60,000 bases of DNA from Polytrichum commune (GCA_950295325.1 OX485804.1:64264533-64324532), one strand, 5' to 3'; positions 23,125 through 35,271 are shown, numbered from the stretch's first letter. Made by a program: numbers and translations. Notes: generated from the letters alone by a model not told the origin.

Positions 23125-23465
23125 CCAATTCCAACACGACAATACTCTAGACACCTATATATTGAGCGGTATGTGGTGAAGCGTGGATCTAAGAATAATT
23201 TAACAACAAAAATACGTGTGTTTAAAAGAGATCAACCTACATGCTCAAAATACGATACCCATTCTAGATTCGATAGTTAACATAATCGGAGGGACATGTA
23301 TGACCATTCAATGACCACGAAAATCTCCACTTTGATAATGAATGAGGTAAATATAGGATCTTCAAAAATGACAAGGAAAGCAGTTGCGGCCTCGATTTAG
23401 ACTTTCTATCCATCTCATACTAATCGTGTGTTCTCATGTCCTAGGAGAAGTGGGCTAGCCGGATC
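23125..23465 (+). repeat. dispersed repeat family B
   Basis: Landmarks are CAACACGACAATACTCTAGA, GCGGTATGTGGTGAAGCGTG, GTGTGTTTAAAAGAG, ACCCATTCTAGATTCGATAG, CTCCACTTTGATAATGAATG and GGGCTAGCCGGATC. It ends in a G10 run at 23469-23478. Confidence 0.6.
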
Positions 23466-23905
23466 AAAGGGGGGGGGGAGGAAAAAAAGGAAGACAAATA
23501 GAAAAATATATAGGAGCCATTTAAGACCCATCTGCATTAGATAGATGAAACCAATCACCGAAGAGTGCCACGAGTGGCTCTCACGTCCCCGTCCTTCACC
23601 CATGCAATGTTGTAATGTCAAGCGCACACAAAGCCAGTCGTTGGTCCTCCTGGGCAGTAGTAGGAAGAGTCCCCTCTTGACAGAGAAAGTCTCGTGCTCC
23701 TCTCCGAAATATACCACTAAGGATCTTTCATCCTACTCACAGTAACCTCACCGGACGTAACGAACTGTAGTTTCGCCAAAGCATACAAGATAAGAACTCC
23801 TATCGAAATGGAATCCTCCCAATGATGTGGAATAATCGCTAGTTGTCCTAGCGTTCATCAACAGTTGTGAACGAGCCCGAAGGCGGTGGCCTATGCCCAT
23901 GTCGC

Positions 23906-23932
23906 ATGGATGGATGGATGGATGGATGGATG
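23906..23932. repeat. (GGAT)n microsatellite
   Basis: About six and a half GGAT units. Read as protein it gives Met-Asp-Gly-Trp repeats, which inflates the overlapping frames. Confidence 0.95.
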
Positions 23933-24213
23933 AGCCCCTCCGCTCCGTCCGTCCCCCTCCCGCCCGCCAAACATATACTTGTCAAGCAAAGGGTCGCCAA
24001 GAGAAAAATTGTCGGGCTCCGCCATTGGACGGAAGCATGCGGAGGGCGCCACGTTCTTGAAATTGTGGGCAAATATCCCCGAATACATGTAAGTTAAGTT
24101 AAGTGTAGGGACAACACAAAGTTTGCGGCGTCCACGGCAGCCCGGCTACCAATGGCATGGGGCCCTTTTGTGGAATAAAATCTCAATGGGGACAAAAAGG
24201 CTACTAGATGTAG

Positions 24214-24231
24214 GTGTGTGTGTGTGTGTGT
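24214..24231. repeat. (GT)9 microsatellite
   Basis: Nine GT units in the GC-rich stretch. Confidence 0.95.
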
Positions 24232-24486
24232 TCTAGTAGTAGTAGCCATAGCCAAGAGTACTAGCTTGCTAGCTAGCTATATATGTGTATATAATGTCTC
24301 TTGTATACTTTGTTTCCACCCCGCCCACCGTTCCCCATGAGGTGAAAAGTGGAAAAATCGATGTCAATGATGGGCACTTTACGGCGACCACAAAGCACCC
24401 TTGCAAGCAAGCAAGCCGGCCGTCTCTCCATGGGTTGCCAAAATATCAAGGCCAATCGAGGTCGACGCCGTTACCTCCAACCGTAT

Positions 24487-25030
24487 CTACACCATTTACG
24501 GTGTAGTTACGGTGTTTATGGTGTCACGTACACTATTTGCGAAGGGCCCAAACTAGATACCTAGATGTTTCGAAAGTTAAGTGTCATGTCCGTTGATGGT
24601 CATTAAGATATTACGATGGAAGTAAAATGTCACTTGATATTTAGTGTAGTAGTAGTACATTGGGATACTGGAGATGATAGTTTTGCGTTTTAGTATGCAA
24701 GGGGTAGATACTATTGAGCATACTACTGGGCAAGTGCATGTGTTCGCATTTTAGAATGCAAGAGGAAGATAATTTCGAGCATACTAATGCTAAGTGTCAT
24801 TTGTGCATGCTTGAGTCAATTTGTAGACCATTGTGTAACGTAGGGATACACCTTGGAACGTTGTTGAACATACTCATGCCAAGATATTGGTAAGCGCACG
24901 TGAACGCCGACCGTCGTGAGGTGACACTACTGGTGAATTTGTTGATCAAAAGTGCAATCCAACAATTGTCCTCAAAATAGGGTAAGTGGTACTATTATGC
25001 ATGTGACATTAAATACCGTAAATGGTGTAG
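24487..25030 (+). mobile_element. MITE family E, full copy (about 544 bp)
   Basis: Starts CTACACCATTTACGGTG and ends with the inverted counterpart, AATACCGTAAATGGTGTAG. Interior landmarks, in order: CTATTTGCGAAGGGCCCAAA, AGTGTCATGTCCG, TTTTAGTATGCAAG (about 24690), the AGCATACTA and AAGTG blocks (repeated twice), ACCATTGTGTAACG, and GCATGTGACATTAAATACCG. The module 'TATGCAAG, GGAAGAT, GAGCATACTA, CAAGTG' is present as a direct internal duplication. No protein coding. TA borders both ends. Confidence 0.8.
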
Positions 25031-25632
25031 TACATTTCCTTTAGTGTGGCTCACACTATTTATCGTCGACCCACGTAAATTATATTGCAATCATTGGGTG
25101 ACACTCGTTGAATAGGCATGGGATACTTGCTACTACAAGACAAGTCTCGAAGGTAACTCTACTCAACATGGAAATTCAATTTTATCAATCTAATTAAGGT
25201 TTGTAGTGGATGAATACAACAATGTTGTCACTAACTTCCACCACATTAGGTTGAGTAATTGTAGGTATCACATATATGTGGTTTGCATGTCTCCAAAGGG
25301 TTGACCAATAGGTCCTTGGATGGGATGCATATGTTCCGTTTGCAATTTTGTACGCTTTAGATCATGAATATTGTAAATATCTCATAAGTAAAGGATTTTG
25401 TAGTGGTCGTACACTCCTATTGGTCACGAAAAAGATGGATGGGTCACACAAAACATTGTCAACATTAAGCTAAGAGTTTGAGTGGTTGGGACTCATCTCC
25501 ACCTTCCAAATGGTGTGGGTTTCCATCCACCATTGAGGCATGTTAGTGTGACCCATTATGGTCCATCCAATCATTGTGGGCGTTACCAGGTCAAACCGAC
25601 TGTGGATAAGAAGGCGTTCAATGAGCCTTGTA

Positions 25633-25648
25633 GGGGGGGGGGGGGGGG
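25633..25648. repeat. poly(G) run, 16 bp
   Basis: Sixteen G in a row, about 280 bp from a C15 run on the same strand. The two could pair as inverted homopolymers. Confidence 0.9.
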
Positions 25649-25929
25649 AGCAATGGGTGATCAAGTTGTCATGGTTACAATCAATCGTAAGAATCCATTG
25701 TTGAGCCATTAGACATTGTCTCATGACACCACACAAATATTTCTTGTCCTTTAATTTAAGTAACAAGAATATCATTGTTGTTTTAATTTGTTTTGTTTTG
25801 TTATTTGGTTTGTTTGTGGGATACAAAACACCATGGAGTCTTGGAATCCCACAAACAAGATCAAAATAACAAAGTGAGGTTAAATTGGGATGAATTGACA
25901 ATAAATCTATAGAAACATAGTTTTATCCT

Positions 25930-25944
25930 CCCCCCCCCCCCCCC
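25930..25944. repeat. poly(C) run, 15 bp
   Basis: Fifteen C in a row, opposite in sense to the G16 run at 25633-25648. Confidence 0.9.
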
Positions 25945-26078
25945 TTCAATGTAAGGTGAGTGCACCTATCATGAAACATGACCTAGAATGGATTGTAACA
26001 TGTAAGTAATATCCAAGCTTGAAATATACAAATTTGGAGGGATTATATATATATAAAGAAAACACAAAGATCAATGAA

Positions 26079-26320
26079 TTTCACTTCAAAAACTCATATG
26101 GGACTCACCTTGACTCCAATATTAACAAGCTCAATTACCATGCCTCTCAATTTGGATTTGCTAATGTACTCCTTCAATTCTTTTTTTTTGCTAAAAATGA
26201 ATGACTTGTAAATGATATGCCGACATCAAAAAACTCAAAAACTCCATAATGACTCACCTTGACTCCAAAACTGACAAGCTCAATTATCATGCTCCTTTGT
26301 CGGATTTGTTGATGTACTCA
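26079..26320 (+). repeat. direct duplication of a 90-bp segment
   Basis: The segment around 26083-26172 (AAAACTCATATGGGACTCAC, then CTTGACTCCAATATTAACAA) recurs at about 26237-26320 (AAAACTCCATAATGACTCAC, then CTTGACTCCAAAACTGACAA). Both copies continue GCTCAATTA, CATGC and GATTTG and end near TGTACTC. They lie directly upstream of a family B copy and may be its duplicated edge. Confidence 0.65.
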
Positions 26321-26640
26321 TAAGGTAGACGTGCCTAATTCCAACACAACAATAATATGGACACTTGTATTTGAGTGGTATGTGATTAGGTGTGGATCCA
26401 AGAACAAACGCCAAAAGACACATGCTCAAATGAGATTGCACTACGTACTCAAAATATGCTAACCATTCTTGGTTTTATAGTCGATATAATTGGGGAGGCC
26501 TATATGATCATTGTTATCGAGCATGAGAAACTTCACTTTGATAATGATTAAGTTATTCATATGAACTTAAAAATGATTAGGCAAATGTCTATGGGCATGA
26601 TTTGGATCTACTAATCAGCTCACTTGAATAATGTGTTGTA
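26321..26640 (+). repeat. dispersed repeat family B
   Basis: Landmarks: GTAGACGTGCCTAATTCCAA, GTGGTATGTGATTAGGTGTG, GGATCCAAGAACAAACGCC, AAAAGACACATGCTCAAATG, CTTCACTTTGATAATGATT and GATTTGGATCTACTAATCA. This copy best shows the family consensus, about 320 bp. Confidence 0.6.
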
Positions 26641-27530
26641 TATTTTACTAGAAATGGATGCAATGAGAGAAAAATATCCAAATTATAATTACTATCTTAT
26701 AATTTTTATTTTGCTATCAAAGGGATCTCTCCACAACATAGTTTCCGTCACTAGTCTCGAATGCACGAGCTAATTATGGGCATCTGAGAAATGGCAAAGC
26801 ATATCACCTTGGGGACCACATAGGAGTAAATGTTCACATTTTACCAATAATTACACACATTCAATGTTTTGATGTTCCAGTGTTTCAGAGTTGAGCAGAA
26901 TACTCAAGGGACTTGATTGTTGTTTTGATCCGGGATGCTTTGAAAGTAGAACATTTGTGTGGAAACAATATTTTAATGTTACAAGAATTCCAAGTCTTGG
27001 TGGCATGATTCGAACTTGTATATTTTTCCTCTCAAAATTCATCCCAACTACGTTATCCACGTAGTCTCAAGGCAAACCACGGAAGTTTCACACATTTGCA
27101 TAATGACAAAGAGCAAGTTTTGGAGTGGATATCGATGTTCCCCTAGAGGGGAACCATCGTAGGGGAACCATCAAAATCCACTCCCATCGTGTTCTTTATT
27201 ATCAAGACCTTCCGGGGAACAAAATGGGAACATTGATCTACCATGTACACCTATCACAACTATGATACGCCTGTGCAATGCAATACTTCTAAAACTAAAA
27301 CACCACTACTACTATGAAATTGTCGAGACATTGAAAAATCTACAACATGTTAACTACCTATGCACGGTTCTTGGAGCTGCGGCTTTGGCGTAGCCTAACA
27401 TGCTATAATTAGCTCGTGCATTCGAGACTATTGACGGAAACTATGTGAGGGGAGGAGACCTCTCCATGATATGCCGAAATCCGAAAGAGTGTCCTTAATA
27501 GATGTACTCACCTTGTACGTAAGTAATGTG
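26641..27530. other. no gene recognised
   Basis: Contains a near-palindromic CCCCTAGAGGGG and GGGGAACCATC repeated twice at about 27138-27170. No coding region I can support. Confidence 0.5.
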
Positions 27531-27645
27531 AAGGGAGCCACATGGAGGCGGGCGAGTGAGGCACGTGAAAAGGTATAGGAATGGGACTCAAGCCCATCAA
27601 TACTAATTTATTCGGACACCCCACTCACTCGGGCCAAAGTATATA

Positions 27646-27683
27646 TAGTAGTAGTCGTAGTAGTAGTAGTAGTAGTAGTAGTA
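27646..27683. repeat. (AGT)n microsatellite
   Basis: About twelve AGT units with one interruption (GTCGTAG), directly after a TATA-like motif. Confidence 0.95.
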
Positions 27684-27803
27684 CTTGGTAGTAAGAGTCG
27701 CGGAGGATTCCCGGAAAGGAGGGCCGGGCCACATGTGGCTTGTTCAAACGGCTGCCCTCTCGTTTGCGCCTTTCCTCATTTAGACATCCCCAAGTGTTTT
27801 TAT

Positions 27804-27846
27804 CCCCCCCCCCCACCCCGGCCGGAGGGGGTGGGGGAGGGGGGGA
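27804..27846 (+). other. C-run/G-run hairpin with G-quadruplex potential
   Basis: A C11 run, ACCCC, the GGCCGG centre, then G5, TG5 and AG7. The arms are complementary around GGCCGG, so the strand can fold into a stem of about 18 pairs. The G-rich half meets the usual four-G-run pattern for a quadruplex. Confidence 0.7.
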
Positions 27847-29460
27847 CTATTTCTTCCCTAAAACGCGAGGGAATCAATTATCGCTCCGTACTCCCTCCAA
27901 CTCATCAACCCGCGGCTTTCCACATTATTTGCGCTCCCGCAAAAAATCTATGGAGAGATTCCAACACACTTGCGGTTTGGGGAACCCTTACTTCCACGGG
28001 TGTCACGGAATATTGTATAAAATAAAATAAAAATATATTTATTCATATATTTAAAGAAAAACAATGAAACAACACAACCTCTCTCTTTGGAGGAGGAGGA
28101 GGCGGAGAGAGCGGGAAGTGAAAAGGAGCTTGTTTGTTGTTATTACCGCTAGGAATCCCCACCTTGCTAAAGTTTTTGATTTGAAGTCCATTTTTTTCTT
28201 TCTTTCATCGTACCCAACACGGGACGAGAGCCATAAGTGTGGACCGGGTCGTGGTTGTTTCCGTGAGCAAATTGTAGTACTTCATAGAGTTGTGGAGTAT
28301 GTGGAAGTGTTTTTTTTTGGGGGGGGGGCATTTGAGTATGGGGGTTGAAGATTGTTGGAATGATAGGGAGTTTTGGTAAAAAGGAAAAGCAACCATACAA
28401 TCTAAGTTTGAGTGTTTTGATTTTGGGAAGATTTGAATTCACAATATTGAAATGATCGATATAAGTTAACCATTGTTATAGCATTGTTAAGGAAATTTTC
28501 CCTGGAATTTACCTTTGAACATCTATGTTAGTTTGGTTTCATAACACCTACCAAAGGGGTAATAATAAATGTCTACACCTATAGGTTGGTCGATGGATTG
28601 TCCCAATTTAAGTTCAATACACTTACTTGGAGTCTATGATCTTGATTTAGGAGTCCATTTGGTGAAATATATTTTACCATCAGACTCCGAAATGGAAGTC
28701 AATGTTTCACCCTTCCCCTCCCCCGGTTCGCCCTCCCCCTCGGTAAGTGTTGTGAGCATTCACCCAAAACATGTCATCATTGCATCATAGTGTAAATTGA
28801 TGGCTTCTAAGCAATGTGCCCATTGAAACCATATGCCTTCCTTTTGTGTGGACGTTAGTGAGGAACACTCTACTAAAAATGGACATAAATAATAAGCTTT
28901 TGCTTGAATTTTGGGTGACAATATATGTCCAAAAGAGAAAATCTCTTAAAATAAGATTTGCAAGGAGGCGACGGTTTTAAAGGCATTGGCCGGGAAGGGC
29001 GAGTGTGCCATACTCCAGATTTTTTTAGGCTCAACAAATTAGGCCACGGCACCATATCCCCTTTTTTGTGTAGATCTTGGGAACCCGGCCGACCCCCTTG
29101 ATTCTAGCCCCAATTCCATGGGGCCATACACACACTATTTCTCCCTAGCTCCCTCGCCCCCTCCTCCAAAATGCATCCAAGAATTGGGGTGGAGTGTGCA
29201 CTTGCCACACTTACACCTAAGCCGACGTCGGGCGAGAATCGGGAATCTTGAGAGGATTGACTTTACTTCGCTTCATGTGGGATGTTGGTGGGGATCAAAG
29301 GAATTGGCGCGTGTAATGCCCCGCCTTCTATTCCCCTTAGGATCATATGGTGAAAGTCGTAACCGACATATTCAATTGGGATCCCGTTGTGTCCTGGTGC
29401 TTTCCCCTTTGCCACTTGGCTCTTGGGCACTTGCTATGCTTATATGAAGTAGGACTAATA

Positions 29461-31545
29461 AGTGAGCTTGTTTAATGTAAGTATAACAAGGTTACGAAAC
29501 AGTGCAAACTTGAACGATGCATCTAGCTCATTTTTCCCTATATTCCATAGTAGATTTTATGTTTTTGTTATGCGATGCTTTCGTTGTTATTAGTGAATTG
29601 TTTGCACAAGGGGGGGTACATATTATCACATACTATTTTTAGTATGAACATATGCTAAATATTTTGAGAGAATTATGTTCATAGTAGGCTTGTCCTTTAA
29701 ATATCAATTAGAGCAACAAAAAAATCCTAAATTTTCATAGGTAATTCTATTCTCAGTATAGAATGCCTTCCTCGTGTTAGTCCTACCTATAAATGAATAC
29801 AAAATCAAAGAGTTTCTTTCTCTTATTCTTGGCTTTATTGGAGTCTAGTCCCAAGTTTGGATCTTTTCTTACAAACATGTAAATTGAGCTTGAAAACTTC
29901 TTGGAAGCATCAACGTTTGTGGACCTTGCATGTCTATTTATGGAAAATTGGAATAAAAGAAAATGTAGCTCACACATCAAAGTCAAGATGTTGTTTCATA
30001 CACCAAATGCTTGTTCCTTTCAAGTCCAAGGAGAATTGCTTACCTTGCGGTGGGTGGGCTCTTGGCTTTACCTACCTTGTTTTTTCCCCCCCCCCCCCCC
30101 CCCCAAGTAGATAGAAGATTTCACAAAGGGTATCAAACCACTAAGCACTCCATTCGGAAATGGGTCCCTCTTGACTATGAACCGGTAGTTTAGAGTCAAA
30201 TCGGACCTACAAGGTTTGTACTTTACAATGGACATCAAATTACATGTACTAAAAATGACATTGGACTATGGACAAGCACTATAGACATCATTCTATGTTC
30301 AACAATTAACACAACAAGGGCATGTGATTGTGAAATGAGAAAGATCTTCACTATAGCGTCCTAGGATTTCTATATTCCTATTCTCATTCTAAAACTTGAA
30401 AAAAAAGTTGTGTGATTTCCAATCACTTACTGAGGCAACCACTCCCAATTCAATCCAACAGTCAAAATTGCATGTGGAATTGGAAGTACCTGCATTAGGG
30501 CCACACAACTCAACCATCAAATGTCCAAGAGACCCATTACGGGCATGAAGACACCATACATACCTACCTAGTGCTACTTATTGATATGTTTAGATGAGAA
30601 AGTCAAAGTCAAACCCACCCAAAATTAGTTCTTTGTATATGAGATTATCCTAATCGGAGGATGCACATATGTAATTAGAGTCATCAAAAGATTTGGACTC
30701 ATATAAATCATTCATATTCAATTACACGTCACATTTAATCTACTACTCCTACTACATACGACCTTCTTCTCACTTCTTCGTAGTAGTGGGTGTGTTTAAA
30801 TGGTTCCAATCTCATGAATAGGGTTTTGGTAAGTCTACAATTGAGCATAAATTTTGGACAAAAATAAGATTGTATACATGCGCTTTCATTGGCGAACCCT
30901 ATTATAAATGACAGTCCTAGATTTGGACAACGCCTCTCGTTGTATGCATGTTCTAAATGCATACACAACGTGTTATATCTAAACAAATCATCTCTAAAAT
31001 GATAATTTGACCACATGCTTCTCATTCACGTATACTTGGGGTTTCTAGCATTCTTCTAGTTGTTTTGTTGCAGATAATTTTGTTTTGTAATGTGCATGTC
31101 TCAATGATGCAATTTTTATTTATTTATTTTGCATATGCATTTTCATGGGGAAAACACATTCTCCATGTTTACTTAAATCCTACATACCATTACACATCCT
31201 TAGCACATATCTCTTTTTCTTTAGAATAAAGCAACTTCCTAGCTAGCTCTCCTTCATTTTCGACCAACATTCTCAACTTTGTATCACGATACCAATTGTT
31301 GTGGTGTTAACCTGCTTATGTGCGCCACCCCATATGCCCCTCCATGGTACTAACCCAATTTATTTATTTTAAATTTATCCACCATTCTTCACATGAACTC
31401 TCAATAAGTAAGCTCAGGTTGTTTGTTCACCCCTTGCAAAATGAATAATACTTAAGTTGCATATTATCCGTCTTGTAAGAGTGGCCCATGATAAAAAAAA
31501 AGATATTAAAAAGAAAGAAAGAAAAAAGCTTTGTAGTAGCCCTAA
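29461..31545. other. no gene recognised; C19 run
   Basis: AT-rich intergenic DNA. A C19 run at 30086-30104 gives poly-proline in overlapping frames, which are therefore artefactual. A 96-codon minus-strand frame at 30735-31025 has no recognised motif. Confidence 0.5.
30086..30104. repeat. poly(C) run, 19 bp
   Basis: Second-longest G/C homopolymer in the window. Confidence 0.9.
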
Positions 31546-31555
31546 GGTGCAACAC

Positions 31556-32720
31556 CCTATCGATAAGTAGACTAGTTAAAAATTTGTTATGGAATTTCAT
31601 AGACTAGGTAAAAGTTAACTTCAACACAACATTTATGGTATTTAGTGTCACTTACTATTCAGAGTTACACATGACTAATACATTTTTAATTTAAATTACT
31701 ACCAAGTAAAGATGCTAGTGTTATGTAGTATCCAAGCAACCAATCTCACCTCCGGTAGTAAAAAAACGAGATGCATAGTAAAAAGTTATAGCACAATGTA
31801 ACTCCACATAGTAAATGCCAATAAATACCATAAATGGTGTAGTGGTTGAAAGCCTATCGAGAAGCAACATTATGGGGGTTTCATAGACTAGTTAAAAGTT
31901 AACTTCAACACAACATTTATGGTATTTAGTGTCACTTACTATTCAGAATTACACATGGCTAATACGTTTTATTTCTGATGTAAAATACTACCAAGTAAAG
32001 ATGCTAGTGTTACATAGTGTCCAAACAACCAATCTCACCTCCTGTAGTAAAAAAAAACGAGACGCATAGTAAAAAGTTATAGCACAACGTAACTCTACAT
32101 AGTAAATGCCACCATAAATGATGTAGTGGTTGAAAGCCTATTGATAAGTAACATTATGTAGGTTCATAGACTAGTCAAAAGTTAACTTCGACACAACATT
32201 TATGATATTTAGTGTCACTTACTATTCGGAATTACACATGGCTAATACATTTTACTTATGATGTAAATTACTACCAAGTAAAGATGCTAGTGTTACATAA
32301 TGTCCAAACAACTAATCTCACCTCCGATAGCAAAAAAACGAGATGCATAGTAAAAAGTTATAGCACAACGTAACTCCACGTAGTAAATGCCATTGAATAC
32401 CATAAATGGTGTAGTGGTTGAAAGCCTATCGATAAGTCACATTATGTAGGTCCATAGACTAGTTAAAAGTTAACTTCAACACAACATTTATGGTATTTAG
32501 TGTCACTTACTATTGGGAATTACACATGGCTAATATATTTCATTTCTGATGTAAATTACTACCAAGTAAAGATGCTAGTGTTACGTAATATCCAAACAAC
32601 CAATCTCACCTCCGGTAGTAGCAAAAAAATCGAGACGCATAGTAAAGAGTTAGAGCACAACGTAACTCCACATAGTAAATGCCACTAAGTACCATAAATG
32701 GGGTAGTGGTTGAAAGCCTG
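31556..32720 (+). repeat. four-unit head-to-tail array of a family A MITE
   Basis: Four units of about 285 bp. The phrase TCAACACAACATTTATGG (with a G variant in the third unit) begins at 31621, 31905, 32188 and 32476, giving spacings of 284, 283 and 288. Each unit has the full family A body: left end ATTTATGGTATTTAGTGTCA, interior CTACCAAGTAAAGATGCTAG and CAACCAATCTCACCTCC, and right end CCATAAATGGTGTAGTGG. A linker of about 70 bp follows (GAAAGCCTAT, then AGACTAGT, then TAAAAGTTAACTTC). The linker repeats with the element, so the amplified unit is element plus flank. Units are very similar, with scattered substitutions and small indels. Confidence 0.9.
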
Positions 32721-34845
32721 TCCAAACCCATTGCGTTAGGCCATCGAACGCACCTTTTAAGTCGACGGGGTTCTCATCAATTTGCAAGACACGTTGTCGA
32801 TTTGGACACCGGCAGGCTTTTCATAGAAAACATTTGGGCGTCATGGGTTGCAGGCTTTACGGGCCTTTCTTTTTGGCCCACGTGAAGGAGGCGAGTTCCA
32901 TATCCTTTGGTAGCTTGTGAAGGGTGCACAATTCAAGACCCCCCCCCCCCGCCGCCCACCAATACACATCCACAAAGATACGGCTTCTCTTTGATATTTA
33001 TCTTATGCTTACACAAGCTTTCAAGCGACTCGTTGAACCTCCATGGAGATCGCGAACTTATAACCGTCACAAATTATAACCAATTGAGGGCCCGGGGGGG
33101 GGGGGGGGGTTAGTTTGGTCACTTGGGTCCACAAAGGTGTCAACAATCACCACCACTACCACCACCACCACTACTCTAAGTGTCGGCCATAGCAGTTTTC
33201 AAACAGCCACACCAATGGTGTGCAATGGACACATAGTAAACGTGAAGATATTATCTGAAGTTATCTTCTCTACTGTTACGAATGTGGTTTGAACATCGTT
33301 GTAGTTTCGTCAAGGGGACAAGTCAATGTGGAACACTAAATGAAGAGGGAGGATATTCTATGGAAGTACACTAAACATATGATATAAGTGTGGTAATACG
33401 GGAGTTCTGTCGTGTTAATTATGGCAGTCTTCGTGATTTGTCATGTAGCATCACGTGTTATGTGCATCTTCTCTAGCTGCCACCCAGTGCTTGGTAGACA
33501 AATAATGTGGGGTGATGATGAATAACGCAGGTCATACTAAATCAAATGCGCAATGTTGTCCAAAATATCATTTTCTCTCCATGTAAATGGGTCACATGTC
33601 AACACGTAAATGAGCAAAGTATAAGAGGTTCTTGTGGATGATAATAGGATGGAAAGATCTTGCGAAGAGTTATTGAACAAAGATCACTATATTCATTAAT
33701 TAGAGACTTTGGAAAATCTCAAAATAAATGCAAATAGTTTAATATTTGGTCCAATTTCTTATCGTGATGACATGTATTTGTGCCAAATTGGTTAGTGTTG
33801 CCCATGTGAATTGCTTTATGAAGTCACATCGAGTATATTTTTGTGTTGTTCTTGTTCTTTATTTGAAAATAATGTCCTTAAATAGTCTCAAAATCATGAA
33901 AAAGTCTCCAATTACCAAAAATAGTGATAAAGGCTCTTTATTTATTTCATTTGAGTAAGAGTAGCACAAGAGACTAATGTCACAAGAATGCAATATCGGA
34001 AGTTCAGTTTTGTAATTCATTTTTTGGAGCCAAAAGGCCAAGAAGCCAATGCCAAGAATGAATGAGGAGAGAAGAAGACGCACCGCACCCACTTGAAAGG
34101 GATGCTAGACTTGCAAGATTGCCACATTGCCATGTAGAAGAAGAAAATCAGGCACTCAAGGATAACCCCCACATTGGGTTGGAGATGATTTGAGTGGAGG
34201 TTTGATTATAAAACCAACCCTAATTTAATTTCCAAATTGTTGCCCCTCAAGACCACTATTGACATTCCTATTATAATCTCCTACATTGTAGAACTTCCAT
34301 GTTAAAATTCGAACTGTGAGTAGTCACCTCTAACATGCAAACATCTATACGGTTGGATTTGTCCATAAATAAATTTAGATCTTCAGCGACAATTGTTGAA
34401 ATCAAGGTCACATTTTCCGAATATATTCGAGAGAAATTGGACGTGGGAAGTTAGGGGTTAAGACTTGTCATACAAAAATTACAATTAATAGTTGTGAGTT
34501 AGGGTTTTGTGACCAATATAGATATATGTTGATGGATGCGTTGAGTATCTTCGTGCAAGATCGGTGTCGATGAATTGAGTTGGCCTTGCATCATTGAGTT
34601 GAGGAAAAATAATGAAGGGTAGATGACTCCTTCTCCTTAATTGAAACTCGAGTATACAAATAAAGTTGCCCCATGCAATACTGTCTAGAAGGTGTATGTG
34701 AAATATATAGTGCAATGTCCATTTGAATTTGCACCTCTCATTTTAAAGATGGTTTTTGAAAACCATGTCATACAAAAAGGAGAAACATAGAGTTGCATGT
34801 AAGAATAGAAGTTAAAAGGTCTTGTCAAGTTCCAATACTGCCTCC
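32721..34845. other. no gene recognised; C12 and G16 runs
   Basis: A C12 run at 32939-32950 and a G16 run at 33094-33109 lie about 145 bp apart in opposite sense. A weak family A or F end (TACACTAAACATATGATATA) is at about 33367. Short frames only. Confidence 0.45.
33094..33109. repeat. poly(G) run, 16 bp
   Basis: Preceded by CCC and facing a C12 run at 32939-32950. Confidence 0.9.
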
Positions 34846-34846
34846 A

Positions 34847-35145
34847 AAGCAGTGCCCGGGAAGTTTTTGGGTATAGTCGATCGAGATCCATGCTATTTTA
34901 AATCCAGCCGGTTACATGTTCACATCTTCCGGTTTTGCCTTCATCCATTTGAGGTATATTCCACCACAAATTCCTCTAAAATGATCGGTAATTCTCCTGA
35001 AATCTTGAACTTCAATCGGTTGCTAATGGAGCAAGCTTTTTAAAATTAAAATTTTTATTGTGGTTTATCTTCATATTTTTCGTGGTTTATAATATGGAAG
35101 ATTTCTCAAACTCAACCAGTTCATCTGTAACTAACTGCCGGTTCT
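34847..35145 (-). repeat. ACCGGTT-rich repeat, inverted copy
   Basis: Reverse-strand relative of the tandem pair at 53.69-54.13 kb. Shared blocks are TGCCCGGGAAGTTTTTGGG, AGCCGGTTACATGTT, ACATCTTCCGGTTTT, ATTTGAGGTATATTCC, ATGATCGGTAATTCTC and CCGGTTCTTCCC. A segment at about 35022-35105, rich in TGGTTTAT, has no counterpart at 53.7 kb and may be an insertion or a lost piece in the others. Confidence 0.75.
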
Positions 35146-35256
35146 TCCCGGACATAGCTCCAAAGCACCACAAATGCCCTCAAGTAAGAGAATGGAATCT
35201 TCCAGCTCCAATTAATTGTGAGGTTAATTGCAGCAATAAATGAACTCTCCCACCTG

Positions 35257-35271
35257 CCCCCCCCCCCCCCC
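35257..35271. repeat. poly(C) run, 15 bp
   Basis: Fifteen C, 110 bp beyond the ACCGGTT-rich repeat. Confidence 0.9.

Larger units (their letters stand above)
23470..24485. other. GC-rich stretch, possible promoter or unrecognised exon region
   Basis: Richer in G+C and CpG than its surroundings. A (GGAT)n microsatellite lies at 23906-23932 and a (GT)9 at 24214-24231. Short frames of about 60-76 codons exist on both strands. One plus-strand frame (23867-24097) has GTAAGT, a good 5' splice-site match, near its end at about 24089-24094. None has a recognisable domain. A TATA-like alternation lies at about 24278-24293. I cannot support a gene model. Confidence 0.3.
25031..26075. other. no gene recognised; G16 and C15 runs
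   Basis: The 143-codon minus-strand frame (25470-25901) reads through the G16 run at 25633-25648 as poly-proline and has no domain that I recognise. I treat it as chance. Confidence 0.5.
27531..29460. other. GC-rich region with hairpin and pyrimidine-rich tracts
   Basis: Includes a TATA-like AGTATATATAGTA at about 27638-27650, an (AGT)n microsatellite at 27646-27683, a C11/G-rich hairpin at 27804-27846 and a G10 run at 28319-28328. Two overlapping 96-codon plus-strand frames near 27735-28030 and a 109-codon frame at 29118-29447 are proline- or serine-rich and lack domains I know. The base composition suggests a promoter or a younger insertion, but no gene model can be justified. Confidence 0.3.

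Noticed and set aside
25470-25901. 143-codon minus-strand frame
   Set aside because: It reads through a G16 homopolymer as poly-proline and has no recognisable domain.
31556-32720. CRISPR-like array
   Set aside because: The repeated unit is a whole MITE plus linker, there are no unique spacers of constant size, and the context is eukaryotic.
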